Assembly (NCBI GenBank): GCA_003034855.1
Contig: PZKD01000056.1
Span: 1 to 63,582, forward strand
Length of the DNA stretch: 63,582 bases
Source of the DNA: an archaeon SCG-AAA382B04
Lineage (GTDB): Archaea; Halobacteriota; Methanonatronarchaeia; Methanonatronarchaeales; Methanonatronarchaeaceae
Reading direction: 5' to 3'
In this document: positions 1-8,256 of the stretch, piece by piece
Layout of the letters: each line of letters starts with the position of its first letter
How positions within the stretch are numbered: the stretch's first letter is position 1
Notes under the pieces: generated by a model
Databases searched by the model: none
The model's input: only the letters and a program-made list of their open reading frames with translations
Told to the model about the DNA's origin: nothing
Translations under genes and position numbers: made by a program

Positions 1-58
1 CATAGTGATCTCTATTTTTTAACAGATGTTTTCACTTATAGGAGAGGGGGGGAGAGGG

Positions 59-106
59 TTAGTTGAAAGTAATACAGGCAGAGGAGGATTAGTTGAAAGT
101 AATACA
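59..106. repeat. Short direct repeat, two copies
   Basis: The 18-mer TTAGTTGAAAGTAATACA occurs at 59-76 and again at 89-106, a period of 30 bp, with purine-rich sequence (gagaggggggg) in front. It lies downstream of the 3' end of the minus-strand tRNA-Thr. I see no ORF across it. It may be the tail of a gene or element beyond the left edge of the window. Confidence 0.5.
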
Positions 107-133
107 TGATAAGGCTTTGAACTGAAAATAAGG

Positions 134-220
134 AGCCCTGGCCGGGATTTGAACCCGGGATCTCATCCTTTTTGTCTAAAAGATACCAAGGATGCGCTTT
201 ACCTGCTAAGCCACCAGGGC
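134..220 (-). tRNA. tRNA-Thr(GGT) with a 14-nt intron
   Basis: Read on the minus strand, acceptor GCCCTGG pairs with CCAGGGC and is followed by discriminator T73, which is usual for archaeal tRNA-Thr. The D stem GCTT/AAGC and a TTCAAAT T-loop on a CCGGG/CCCGG stem are present. The anticodon stem CATCC/GGATG closes a 21-nt loop. Removing 14 nt after position 37 (TCTTTTAGACAAAA) leaves a 7-nt loop with anticodon GGT and a 73-nt mature tRNA. The 3-prime-of-37 position is the canonical archaeal intron site. The intron is unusually short, and the exact splice boundaries are inferred. Confidence 0.9.
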
Positions 221-319
221 ATCTAAAAAATGGTTTTCTTTGAAAAACTTAATCGCTATAATAATAAAAGTTACTTCTAAAAAAAGTATTATAATGATTG
301 ATTCACCATCTGCTTATAG

Positions 320-340
320 ATAACATTTGTTATTTATAGA
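320..340 (+). promoter_or_regulatory. argC promoter with a palindrome beside the TATA box
   Basis: The palindrome ATAACA-TT-TGTTAT (320-333) runs straight into a TATA-like TTTATAGA (333-340), about 50 bp before the argC ATG. A purine-rich Shine-Dalgarno (aaagaggaaa) precedes the ATG. The palindrome's position suits an operator controlling the arginine operon. No regulator is identified, so the role is inference. Confidence 0.4.
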
Positions 341-388
341 AAATTTTAGTTTAGTATAGAAAACAAATACCTAAAGAGGAAAATTTTA

Positions 389-1393
389 ATGATTGAGGTT
401 GGTGTTGTTGGAGGAACAGGTTATACTGGTAAGGAATTACTTAGATTAATTACTAAGCACCCTAAGTTTGAATTAAGTTTTGCCACTTCTCGTGGTAGTG
501 AGGAAACTAAGATCTCTCAAATTCACCCTAATTTATCAGGTTTTATTGATGATGAATTTATTTCTCCTTCATCAGATCTAGATGCTGACTTAGTTTTTAC
601 AGCTGTTCCACACACTAAGGGAATGGAGTATATTCCAAAAATTAGGGAGAAGGGTATTAAGGCAATTGATCTGAGTGCTGACTATAGGTTAAGTGTAGAG
701 GCATTTGAAGAGTATTATTCTACTAAACATACTGACCCTGGTAGAGAAGCTGTGTATGGTTTAACTGAATATAATCGTGAAGAGATAGAAAAAGCGGATT
801 TTGTGGCTAATCCTGGATGTTTTCCTACGGGAGCTTTATTATCTGTTTTACCATTATTGGATAGTGATTTTGATTTAGATTACTTTTTGTTTGATTCTAA
901 AACAGGGGTTTCTGGTGCAGGTGCTAAACCCACTCAAACCACTCATTATCCCAATGTTAACGATGAAGTAAGTGCTTATAATCTGGTTTCCCATAGACAT
1001 AATGCTGAAATAAAAAAAATTTTAGAACAACACAACTTACCTGACTTTGGTTTCACTCCCCATATCATTCCAATGGTTAGAGGAATTGAAACCACAGCTC
1101 ACTTGATTACAAAACAAAAATTCAAAATCGATGAGTTATTTGAGTTATATTCTAGCTTTTATAACAATTCAAGTTTTGTAAGAATAAAAAAACAGGAACC
1201 TAAGATTAAGTCAGTTAGAGGAACTAATTATGTGGACCTTGGTGGGTTTGGAATTGAGGATAGTAGAACAGTTATATTATCCACTATAGATAATTTGGTT
1301 AAAGGAGCTGCTGGTCAAGCTATTCAAAACGCTAATTTAATGTTTGATTTGGATGAAGAATTAGGGCTAAAAGAACCTGGTTTATCTCCTTAG
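389..1393 (+). CDS. argC: N-acetyl-gamma-glutamyl-phosphate reductase (ArgC)
   Basis: This cytosolic enzyme makes N-acetylglutamate semialdehyde in arginine (or the related lysine) biosynthesis, using NADPH. The N-terminus has the dinucleotide-binding motif GGTGYTGKELLRL (about residues 9-21). The catalytic cysteine lies in ANPGCFPTG (about residue 143), and the C-terminal substrate-domain motif is VKGAAGQAIQNANL. At 334 aa it is full length for the family. A good Shine-Dalgarno sits before the ATG. It is the first gene of an operon with a CBS protein, argJ and two hydrolases. The TAG stop merges into the GGAGG of the next gene, which shows that TAG is used as an ordinary stop here. Confidence 0.95.
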   Translation: MIEVGVVGGTGYTGKELLRLITKHPKFELSFATSRGSEETKISQIHPNLSGFIDDEFISPSSDLDADLVFTAVPHTKGMEYIPKIREKGIKAIDLSADYRLSVEAFEEYYSTKHTDPGREAVYGLTEYNREEIEKADFVANPGCFPTGALLSVLPLLDSDFDLDYFLFDSKTGVSGAGAKPTQTTHYPNVNDEVSAYNLVSHRHNAEIKKILEQHNLPDFGFTPHIIPMVRGIETTAHLITKQKFKIDELFELYSSFYNNSSFVRIKKQEPKIKSVRGTNYVDLGGFGIEDSRTVILSTIDNLVKGAAGQAIQNANLMFDLDEELGLKEPGLSP

Positions 1394-1408
1394 AGGAGGT
1401 TTTTAGAT

Positions 1409-1876
1409 ATGAAAGTTAAAAATGTGATGACTGAAGAAGTTATTACCGTAGATAATGACGCTAGTTTGAGAGAAGCAGCGAAATTGTTAAGAAAAAACGA
1501 GATTAGTGGTGCTCCCGTAGTTGATGGCGAGGAAGTGGTTGGGATGATAAGTGAAGAAGATATCTTAAGGTCATTTAAAGAAGAAAAGTCTTTTGAACAT
1601 GATTTATGGTTACCTAGTCCTTTTGAATTAGTTGAAATACCTATTAGAGAAATTTTAGAGATAAGGGAATACAAAAAGTTATTGAATCAAACGGGAAAGG
1701 AAGATATTTCTTCTGTTATGAGTGACAAGGTGTTTTCAGTGGGACCTGAAGACGATGTTTCTGAAGTAGCAGAGATAATGACTAACAAAAAAATTAACAG
1801 GGTTCCAGTGATAAATGATTCTGAATTAATTGGTATCGTTGCAAGAGAAGATATAATTAATTCATTAGTGAAGTGA
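1409..1876 (+). CDS. CBS-domain pair protein in the arg operon
   Basis: This 155-aa protein has two CBS motifs (about residues 5-60 and 100-155), seen as VMTEEVITVDNDASLREAA, GAPVVDGEEVVGMI, VFSVGPEDDVSEVAEIM and NRVPVINDSELIGIV. The pairs typically bind adenosine ligands such as ATP, AMP or SAM. It has no catalytic or DNA-binding domain, so it is a stand-alone sensor of unknown target. It sits 15 bp after argC behind a strong GGAGG and ends 4 bp before argJ. That position suggests co-expression and perhaps control of arginine synthesis by energy status, which is inference. Confidence 0.85.
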   Translation: MKVKNVMTEEVITVDNDASLREAAKLLRKNEISGAPVVDGEEVVGMISEEDILRSFKEEKSFEHDLWLPSPFELVEIPIREILEIREYKKLLNQTGKEDISSVMSDKVFSVGPEDDVSEVAEIMTNKKINRVPVINDSELIGIVAREDIINSLVK

Positions 1877-1880
1877 TAGC

Positions 1881-3011
1881 TTGAAAGAGCTTGAAGAGGG
1901 AATTTGTTCTTTAGATGGTGTTGAAGCTAATGGAGTTAGAGGAGAAGATTATGGTCTCGCTCTAATTAGGTGCTCAGGGAAAACTGTAGGGTTTTTTACT
2001 AAAAACAAGGTTCAAGCAGCTCCTGTTAAATTTACTTCTCAATTAATTAAGGAAAATAAAAGGTTAGATAATGTTTTAGTAAATAGTGGATGCGCTAATG
2101 CATTTACAGGACAAAAGGGATATGAAGATGCTGTTTGGATGTCTTCTTTGTTAGATGGGAAGACAGGTGTTTGTTCAACTGGGATAATCGGGAAAAGAGT
2201 TGACAAAGCTTGGATAGAAAAAAATGCAAATTATTTGAAAGACAACTTATTGAGTGATAAAAAGGGTAGTAAGAATGCTGCGGATGCTATTAGGACAACA
2301 GATAGTTTCATTAAAGAGATAGGTGTTCAGATTGGTGATGTTAAAGTAGCTGGGATAGCTAAGGGTTCAGGCATGATAGAGCCAGATATGGGAACAATGC
2401 TCTGTTTTCTTTATACAAATGCTGATTTTTCTCAAAATTTCTTAAAAAGATGTCTGAGGAAAGCAATGGACAAATCGTTTAACATGATTGTGGTTGATGG
2501 AGATACCAGCACAAATGATAGTGTTTTATTGACTTCAACTGAATCATTGGAAAAATGTGATAAAAAGAATTTCGAAGAAGCGCTTGATTTAGTGAGTGAA
2601 AAATTAGCTAAAATGATTGCTAAAGATGGTGAAGGTTCTACTAAATTAATAGAGGTTACTACTAAAGAAGGTAGGAATAATAGAGAAGCTAAAAGTGCAT
2701 CTAAAGAAGTTCTAAGATCTCCTCTTGTTAAGACAATGTTTTATGGTGAGTCAAGTAATCTGGGCAGAATTGTTTCGGCTTTAGGTAATTCGGAAGCTTT
2801 TATAGATGAAGAAAAGCTAGAAATAATGATTCAGGATACAAAAGTTATTGAGGGAGGTAGGATTGTGGCAGAAGATTCAAAGATAAAGGAACTTGTTTCA
2901 GATGACGAAATCCATGTAGAAATAAACCTCAAATTGGGTGTTAGTGAAGCTACTGTCTGGGGATGTGATCTTTCACCTAGATATGTGAAGATTAATGTGG
3001 GATATTCTTAA
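1881..3011 (+). CDS. argJ: Glutamate N-acetyltransferase (ArgJ)
   Basis: ArgJ transfers acetyl from N-acetylornithine to glutamate (and in some species from acetyl-CoA), closing the cyclic arginine pathway. The self-cleavage region is KGSGMIEPDMGTMLCF, with the nucleophilic Thr near residue 170. Earlier motifs include NSGCANAFTG, and the Ntn-like C-terminal half contains VDGDTSTNDSVLL. The 376-aa length is normal for the family. The start is TTG at 1881, 4 bp after the CBS gene. It is expected to autocleave into alpha and beta chains. Confidence 0.93.
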   Translation: MKELEEGICSLDGVEANGVRGEDYGLALIRCSGKTVGFFTKNKVQAAPVKFTSQLIKENKRLDNVLVNSGCANAFTGQKGYEDAVWMSSLLDGKTGVCSTGIIGKRVDKAWIEKNANYLKDNLLSDKKGSKNAADAIRTTDSFIKEIGVQIGDVKVAGIAKGSGMIEPDMGTMLCFLYTNADFSQNFLKRCLRKAMDKSFNMIVVDGDTSTNDSVLLTSTESLEKCDKKNFEEALDLVSEKLAKMIAKDGEGSTKLIEVTTKEGRNNREAKSASKEVLRSPLVKTMFYGESSNLGRIVSALGNSEAFIDEEKLEIMIQDTKVIEGGRIVAEDSKIKELVSDDEIHVEINLKLGVSEATVWGCDLSPRYVKINVGYS

Positions 3012-3014
3012 TTT

Positions 3015-4121
3015 ATGAACCAAAAAAAACTTGATAAGTTGTTAGAAGAAGAAGAATTAGATTCTATTTTTATATATGATGATTCATATAGCAATCAGAA
3101 CTTGTTTTATCTCACTAATTTTTTAGCTCCAGATCCCTTTGTTTACTACAAAAAAATTTCTAAAGAACCTAAGATGATATTGCCTAAGATGGAATTATCA
3201 AGAGCTAAAGAATGTTCTAGCATAGATGTTTTAGCTCTTAGCGATTATGTAGAAGAAAGAGATTATGATGAAGCAATAAAAAAATTGGTTTCAGATTCAA
3301 ATGATGTGGGAGTTCCTTTAGATTTTCCTCTTAGCTCTGCTAAAAAAATAAACAATGAGTTGAAACCTATAGATGTCTCTAAAATAAGAAGAAATAAATC
3401 CAGTCAAGAAATAGAGTATATACAAAAGGCTCAAAAAGTAGCTGAAAAAGGTATAAAAAAAGCAATAGAGGTATTTAAGGACGCAGAAAATATAGATGGG
3501 AAACTCTATTATGATAACGACGCTTTAACATCTAGTGATATCAAATTTGTAATAGAAAATGAGTTATTGAAGCATAATGCTATATGTGAAGACATAATTG
3601 TTTCATCAGGACAGAAAAGCGCTAATCCCCATAAATCAGGTGAGGGACATTTATGTGCCTCTCCTATTGTAATCGATGTTTTCCCTAGGTTAAGAAAAGA
3701 AAGATATTGTGGGGATATAACTAGGACATTTTCATTAGAACAAAGTCCAGAAGTTGAAGAGATGTATGATGATGTTTTGGAGGCTCAAAAAGAGGCTTTT
3801 GAAAATATTGAGTCTGGAATTAGTGCTTCAGAAGTTCATCAAGCCGTTGTCGATTTGTTTGACGAAAAAGGATATGGAGTTCAGGATAAAGAAGAGGATA
3901 TTAATTTTTTGCATTCCACTGGACATGGTGTAGGACTCGATGTTCATGAGAAACCAGGTGTGTCAGAAAAAGATGAAATACTCGAAGAAGGAGATGTTAT
4001 TACAATTGAACCTGGGTTGTATGGAAAAGAAGTTGGTGGAGTTAGAATTGAAGATTTAGTTGTTGTTAAAAAAGATAGTTATCTTAATCTGACAAACCTA
4101 GAAAAGGAGTTGGTTTTGTGA
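3015..4121 (+). CDS. M24 family metallopeptidase (Xaa-Pro dipeptidase-like)
   Basis: This 368-aa cytosolic peptidase has a creatinase-like N-terminal domain (about residues 1-125) and a pita-bread catalytic domain. The five metal ligands are visible: Asp in VIDVFPR, Asp in GDITRTF, His in STGHGVGLDVHE, Glu in TIEPGLY and Glu in GVRIEDLV. It probably cleaves Xaa-Pro peptides. The substrate cannot be fixed from sequence, and methionine aminopeptidase is less likely because of the creatinase-type N-terminal domain. Its start codon is 3 bp after the argJ stop, and its TGA overlaps the GTG of the next gene. Confidence 0.85.
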   Translation: MNQKKLDKLLEEEELDSIFIYDDSYSNQNLFYLTNFLAPDPFVYYKKISKEPKMILPKMELSRAKECSSIDVLALSDYVEERDYDEAIKKLVSDSNDVGVPLDFPLSSAKKINNELKPIDVSKIRRNKSSQEIEYIQKAQKVAEKGIKKAIEVFKDAENIDGKLYYDNDALTSSDIKFVIENELLKHNAICEDIIVSSGQKSANPHKSGEGHLCASPIVIDVFPRLRKERYCGDITRTFSLEQSPEVEEMYDDVLEAQKEAFENIESGISASEVHQAVVDLFDEKGYGVQDKEEDINFLHSTGHGVGLDVHEKPGVSEKDEILEEGDVITIEPGLYGKEVGGVRIEDLVVVKKDSYLNLTNLEKELVL

Positions 4122-4843
4122 AAGTTCATATCTTAGGTGCTGGATGGGCTGTTCCTCGAGGAAATCGTAGCAAAACTGCTATATTAATTCAAGATAACCA
4201 AGAAGATAATAAGATCTTATTTGATTGTGGTGGCGATGTGGCTAAAGGAGTAAGTAGATTTGATGTTGGATATGATAAAATTGATGCTGTTTTTATCTCC
4301 CACAAGCATCTAGATCATTTATCAGGACTTAGTTCACTTTTACATTCTACTTGGTTGATGGGGCGAGAAAAGGAAATCCCAATTTATTCTAACAAGCCAA
4401 CTAAAAAAACTATTTCCAAATTAATTAGCCTACACGACTTAAATGAAAAATTAGACATTAATTTAAATTCATTAAGTGGAGATGGAATTGTAAACGAGTG
4501 GGGTGTTGAGTATAAAAAAATGGATCACCAAGTAGAGACTCATGGATTTAGATACAAAGACATCACTTTCTCTGGTGATACAAAACCCTGTGACAATTTG
4601 ATTGATCTTGCACAAAATTCTAGCCTATTATTACAAGAAGCTACTTATCCTAGTGGATTCCGAGAAGAGGCTTGGAAGTATGGGCATTGTACGGTTAGAG
4701 ATGCAAAAGATGTATTTGAAAAAACACAATCCAACAACTTAGGCATTATTCATACAAGTCCTAAAGTAGATATAGATGAGGAAGGAAAAAAAGTGGATGA
4801 AGATGTTTTTTTCCCTTCTGATTTCACAACTTACAAATTATAG
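4118..4843 (+). CDS. Metallo-beta-lactamase fold hydrolase (RNase Z-like)
   Basis: This 241-aa protein has the zinc-binding motif SHKHLDH (about residues 67-73), preceded by LFDCGGD. Later metal-ligand candidates are Asp in TFSGDTKP and His in IIHTSP. The layout resembles the RNase Z/ElaC branch, but the exosite arm of true RNase Z is not obvious, so a phosphodiesterase or another MBL role is possible. The GTG start overlaps the upstream TGA (GTGA), so translation is coupled to the M24 peptidase. It is the last gene of the arg-led operon and converges on a CBS gene. Confidence 0.75.
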   Translation: MKVHILGAGWAVPRGNRSKTAILIQDNQEDNKILFDCGGDVAKGVSRFDVGYDKIDAVFISHKHLDHLSGLSSLLHSTWLMGREKEIPIYSNKPTKKTISKLISLHDLNEKLDINLNSLSGDGIVNEWGVEYKKMDHQVETHGFRYKDITFSGDTKPCDNLIDLAQNSSLLLQEATYPSGFREEAWKYGHCTVRDAKDVFEKTQSNNLGIIHTSPKVDIDEEGKKVDEDVFFPSDFTTYKL

Positions 4844-4844
4844 A

Positions 4845-5225
4845 TTATTTTAATGATTTAAGTATTCCATTTCTCACAATAAGTCCTTTTAGTTTTCCAT
4901 TCTTAACTACAGGGATTCTTTCAACTTTATTCTCGAGCATTAGGTCAATCACTTTACTCATATCATCGTTAGGGGAAACTGTTATTAGGTCCTTCGTCAT
5001 TATTTCAGAAATCGATAACTCACCAGCTCCATAGAAGTTTGCAAACATTATGTCCCTCATCGTTACTATTCCCACACATTTTTCCTTTTCTACTATTGGC
5101 ATTCCACCAATGTTTTCTCTAATCATCCTCAAAATAACTGCAGCTACCTTATCTTGTGGATTTGCAGTTATCAGATCTTCTCTCTCTATCATTACATCTG
5201 TTACATCAATATCCTCTATACACAT
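4845..5225 (-). CDS. CBS-domain pair protein
   Basis: This 126-aa protein consists only of two CBS motifs ([20 protein letters not shown] with [17 protein letters not shown], then [19 protein letters not shown] with [16 protein letters not shown]). Such proteins act as ligand-sensing modules. No partner domain is present. It converges on the arg operon, with only 1 bp between the stops, and lies 56 bp downstream of thyX. Confidence 0.83.
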   Translation of the reverse strand: MCIEDIDVTDVMIEREDLITANPQDKVAAVILRMIRENIGGMPIVEKEKCVGIVTMRDIMFANFYGAGELSISEIMTKDLITVSPNDDMSKVIDLMLENKVERIPVVKNGKLKGLIVRNGILKSLK

Positions 5226-5281
5226 GTTTTACTCCTCACTAATAGAATTATAAAGGAAGAAAAATAATGATTTCGGAATAT

Positions 5282-6166
5282 CTAGTTTTTTACTATGCTC
5301 ACTTTGACTTTTCTAGACAAATCTATTTTTTGTTGGTCAAATTCTTTTCCAACCTTTTTTTCTAATTCATCATTAGCCTGAAACCCAATAAGATCTGTTA
5401 GGTCTATCGTGAGTTTATCTCCTTTATTTAGTTCTTCAAATTTCTTTCTACGTGAATCTATCTTTTTTTCTATCTTATTTAACAATCTTTGTGCTTTAGG
5501 TTTACATTCACCGTTTCCTCTTCCTCTACATTTGTTGTTTATACAATGTGGGCCACATTCATTGAATATGTTTGGATATATTAGTTTACAACCAGCGATT
5601 AAGGCATATGCGTTCGATCTAATCTCCCATTGTGAATCAAAACAAGCTCTTACATTAAAATAATGTAGCAAAGATTCTACATTCATAGCAGTTGTTAGAA
5701 AAGTTCTTGTTCCAATGGGTAAAAAGAATCTTGCATCTTCTGCAGGAACATCATTTTCTAGTTTATTTAAGTATTCCTTTGCACAACCCAATTGGTTGTT
5801 GATGTATTCAATAATGCTTTCTTTTCCTTCCTCAACTATTGAAGGGGGGGTCACAAAAAATGTTTCTTCTCCATCTAATGTGGGAGATATTTCAGCATAT
5901 CTTAGACTCTGTTGCATGTGTGCAGCCATTCGATGTCTAACATGTTGATGTGTAAAGGATCTAGAAACACCTTTGACCTCATAGATTATTTGAGGAAAAT
6001 CAAATACTGAAGACAACTCCATTGACCTTCCCACTTTTATGAAATCACCTATCTCTTTCTTTTTTACCTTGTATTCACTTGGAGGGGTGTTGGTAGTTGT
6101 TGCAATCCCACATTTCGCTATTAATTCTTCACCTTTTAGGGGATAACTCATTATAGTGGTTTCCAT
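5282..6166 (-). CDS. thyX: Flavin-dependent thymidylate synthase (ThyX)
   Basis: ThyX makes dTMP from dUMP with FAD, NAD(P)H and a folate or pterin methylene donor. The signature RHRX7S is visible as RHRMAAHMQQS (about residues 77-87), followed by LRYAEIS. The motif SLLHYFNVRACFDSQWEIR matches the conserved C-terminal helix. At 294 aa it is longer than the usual 220-250 aa. After the core comes a cysteine cluster (CGPHC, then C-R-G-R-G, then C) and a charged C-terminal extension of about 80 residues. It starts 3 bp after the stop of the upstream flavin oxidoreductase gene, suggesting co-transcription. Confidence 0.92.
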   Translation of the reverse strand: METTIMSYPLKGEELIAKCGIATTTNTPPSEYKVKKKEIGDFIKVGRSMELSSVFDFPQIIYEVKGVSRSFTHQHVRHRMAAHMQQSLRYAEISPTLDGEETFFVTPPSIVEEGKESIIEYINNQLGCAKEYLNKLENDVPAEDARFFLPIGTRTFLTTAMNVESLLHYFNVRACFDSQWEIRSNAYALIAGCKLIYPNIFNECGPHCINNKCRGRGNGECKPKAQRLLNKIEKKIDSRRKKFEELNKGDKLTIDLTDLIGFQANDELEKKVGKEFDQQKIDLSRKVKVSIVKN

Positions 6167-6169
6167 GTC

Positions 6170-7123
6170 TTATAACCTCTTTTTTGCTTCTTTAACCCAT
6201 TTTGGGTTCTTTAATAATTCTCTTCCAATAGCTACTAAGTCAATTTTTTCTTTTTTGATAAATTCATTAGCTACTTGAGGGTCTTTTATTCCACCTACCC
6301 CAATTACAGGTATATTTATTCGATCTTTGATATAACTAGCCACAGGAACGAAATAACCTTGTTTTTGCTGGATGGATTCAGGTCTGGATCCACACAATCC
6401 TCCTGAAATATCTAATATATCTACTTCATTTTTTTCCAATTTTTTTGCTATTTTAGCTGCTTCTTCTTTTTTCATACCTTCAGGATCTCTGTCAGTAGCT
6501 CCTAATCTAAATAATAACAATAAATCATCTATTTTTTTGTTAACTCTATCTACAACATCTAGGGGGAATTTAAGTCTGTTTTCTAAAGACCCCCCATATT
6601 TGTCTTCTCTTTTATTTGATTTAGGAGAAAGAAATGAATTTAATAAGAACCCATGAGCGCCATGAATTTCTAATGCATCATAACCTGCCTTTTTAGCTCT
6701 GGATGCTGCTTTTACGAAACCCCTTTTTATTTCTTCTATTTCTTTTTGGTTCAATGAATTTACGTCTAAGACTTTGTCAATTTGTTTTTTCATCTCTTTT
6801 GTTTTTCTATTACCAGAATGATTTATTTGAAGACAGGATAAGGAATTGTTTTGGTTTATTTTTTGGCTTATTTGTTTATGTTTATCAATTAATCGATCAG
6901 AGTGTATGCCAAGCTGGTTTTGACTGTATTTTCCTTTTTTTGAGATATAGGAGTGTTCGACAATTGTTAGTGCTACATCTTTTGAAATTTCATCATAATG
7001 AGAAAGTGTTTTCTGAGTGGGTGTTCCACCTTCCGTAGCCAATCCCCTTGCCATTGGAGGGACAACAACCCTATTTCTAAACTCCTTATCTTTCACAATT
7101 AGTGGGCTAAATATATTTGTCAT
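6170..7123 (-). CDS. Old-yellow-enzyme family NADH:flavin oxidoreductase
   Basis: This 317-aa FMN-dependent TIM-barrel oxidoreductase has the family motifs FRNRVVVPPMA near the N-terminus, GYDALEIHGAHGFLLNSFLSP, REDKYGGSLENR, and C-terminal PVIGVGG and LVAIGRELLKNP (phosphate binding). There is no C-terminal Fe-S or FAD module, so it is a stand-alone OYE-type barrel. The substrate is unknown; enoates are typical for the family. It lies upstream of thyX in one transcription unit. Its start overlaps the end of a truncated tnpB fragment by 17 bp, so an insertion has rebuilt its upstream region. Confidence 0.85.
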   Translation of the reverse strand: MTNIFSPLIVKDKEFRNRVVVPPMARGLATEGGTPTQKTLSHYDEISKDVALTIVEHSYISKKGKYSQNQLGIHSDRLIDKHKQISQKINQNNSLSCLQINHSGNRKTKEMKKQIDKVLDVNSLNQKEIEEIKRGFVKAASRAKKAGYDALEIHGAHGFLLNSFLSPKSNKREDKYGGSLENRLKFPLDVVDRVNKKIDDLLLLFRLGATDRDPEGMKKEEAAKIAKKLEKNEVDILDISGGLCGSRPESIQQKQGYFVPVASYIKDRINIPVIGVGGIKDPQVANEFIKKEKIDLVAIGRELLKNPKWVKEAKKRL

Positions 7124-7682
7124 TTTTGTTTCTCTTTAACCTAACAGAATCGATTTCTTCCTCAAGGTTTTTATATCTTTTTTTGTTTGGAACCTTTATG
7201 GGTATGTGGATGTTTTCTTTGCCTCTCTTGGGGTGGAGTGTTAGCCATTCGTCTTCTAGGTCTAGAGAGAACATCTTGGAGTTAAAAGCTGGAGCATAGC
7301 TCTCAATATCTGGAAAACGTTTTCCTGTTTCCTCTCCAGCCTTCTTCTTTTTTATGTACCATATCCTGAAGCTGTTCCACTTTTGTATGGATTCTGTTAT
7401 GGCGGTGTCGTAGAAGTGGCTATGATGTCCATAAACAGCTCTCTTACAATTATATGGCGTATCTCGATTCTTGGTTGGGTAAACCAGTTCCTTCACCTGC
7501 TTTCGATTTTGGTTAGTTGTGTTTTCGAAAAAATCCATGTCTTCTTTGTGGTAGATTGTTAGGAGCCACTGCACCACTTTTGGGAACCTATTGATTATGT
7601 CGTCTAAATAAGCTTCTTTTCGTTGGGTAATGTAACTGGATACTGGTACTTGATACGCATCTGTTGTAGTTTCAGTCGTCAT
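7107..7682 (-). pseudogene. Truncated TnpB-like protein (N-terminal part only)
   Basis: The 191-aa ORF resembles the N-terminal nucleic-acid-binding part of IS200/IS605 TnpB: RAVYGHHSHFYDTAITESIQ, then the basic stretch WYIKKKKAGE, then a beta strand pattern NSKMFSLDLEDEW. The whole RuvC half (DxN, E, D motifs and zinc ribbon) is missing. It ends inside the start of the OYE gene, so the 3' half was deleted. Its ATG lies inside the small upstream ORF (7672-7794). TnpB assignment rests on pattern recognition and is moderate. Confidence 0.6.
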
Positions 7683-7794
7683 ATTGTTGCTTCATCTCCT
7701 CAATTTTATCTCTTACTACGGCTGAGAGATTGAAGTGGTGCTCCCTCACCCATTCATATTGCTCTTCTTTGATAGTGATTGTAACTTTCCGCAT
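7672..7794 (-). CDS. Small RHH-like protein upstream of truncated TnpB
   Basis: This 40-aa ORF begins MRKVTITIKEEQYEWVREH and continues with NLSAVVRDKIEEM. A basic beta strand followed by two helices is the pattern of ribbon-helix-helix DNA-binding proteins such as CopG-type antitoxins. Its TGA overlaps the start of the TnpB-like ORF by 11 nt, so the two are translationally coupled. The same arrangement occurs at 56142-56297 in front of the other tnpB. It could regulate transposition; that is inference. Confidence 0.6.
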   Translation of the reverse strand: MRKVTITIKEEQYEWVREHHFNLSAVVRDKIEEMKQQYDD

Positions 7795-8041
7795 ACATAT
7801 TAGTAGTATTTGCACCTACTTGAGTTTTTTTCCCTAACCCAACCTATGCGCCCTTACCCATCCCCTAAAAGAGATAGGTTTGCGACTCAGTAAACATTTT
7901 ATCACACATTCAGGATTTTAATATTTATTTTCTTGGGGGATCAACCTAAAAATGTTTTCTAGTCAACCAACTTAATTTTCCATACCTTTATTTGAGTAGT
8001 AAAATATTCATTATTATGGGAGGCATTGGGACAGAATTAGT

Positions 8042-8203
8042 TTATTCCTCTTTGAGGATAACGACCAGTGCCTTCCGGCCTATGTACTTCTTGTAGCACC
8101 CGATTTTGGCTGAGGTGCCGAAGGGTGTGACTTCCTTCTCGTAGATGGTTTCCACATCCTCGGTTAGGATGACCTTATTGTCAGTTAGTTTGATCTCCCC
8201 CAT
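8042..8203 (-). CDS. DUF2080 family transposon-encoded protein
   Basis: This 53-aa protein contains the family pattern YEKEVTPFGTSAKIGCYKKYIGRKALVVIL. DUF2080 (Pfam: putative transposon-encoded protein) is an archaeal family that accompanies insertion sequences; it looks like a small swapped-hairpin-type fold and may be a regulator of the transposase, which is unproven. It is transcribed away from the transposase from a shared 53-bp region and lies just inside the left inverted repeat. Confidence 0.8.
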   Translation of the reverse strand: MGEIKLTDNKVILTEDVETIYEKEVTPFGTSAKIGCYKKYIGRKALVVILKEE

Positions 8204-8256
8204 ACCTATAGATATCTATAGATATCTTTATAAAGCTTGGGTTCCAATATAAAGGT
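8204..8256. promoter_or_regulatory. Divergent promoter with nested palindromes
   Basis: The gap between the DUF2080 gene and the transposase holds overlapping inverted repeats of TATAGATATC (CTATAGATATCTATAGATATC, about 8207-8227) followed by a TATA box in TTTATAAAG. Both start codons are within about 30 bp. The symmetry suggests one operator repressing both genes, perhaps bound by the DUF2080 product; that is inference. Confidence 0.5.
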
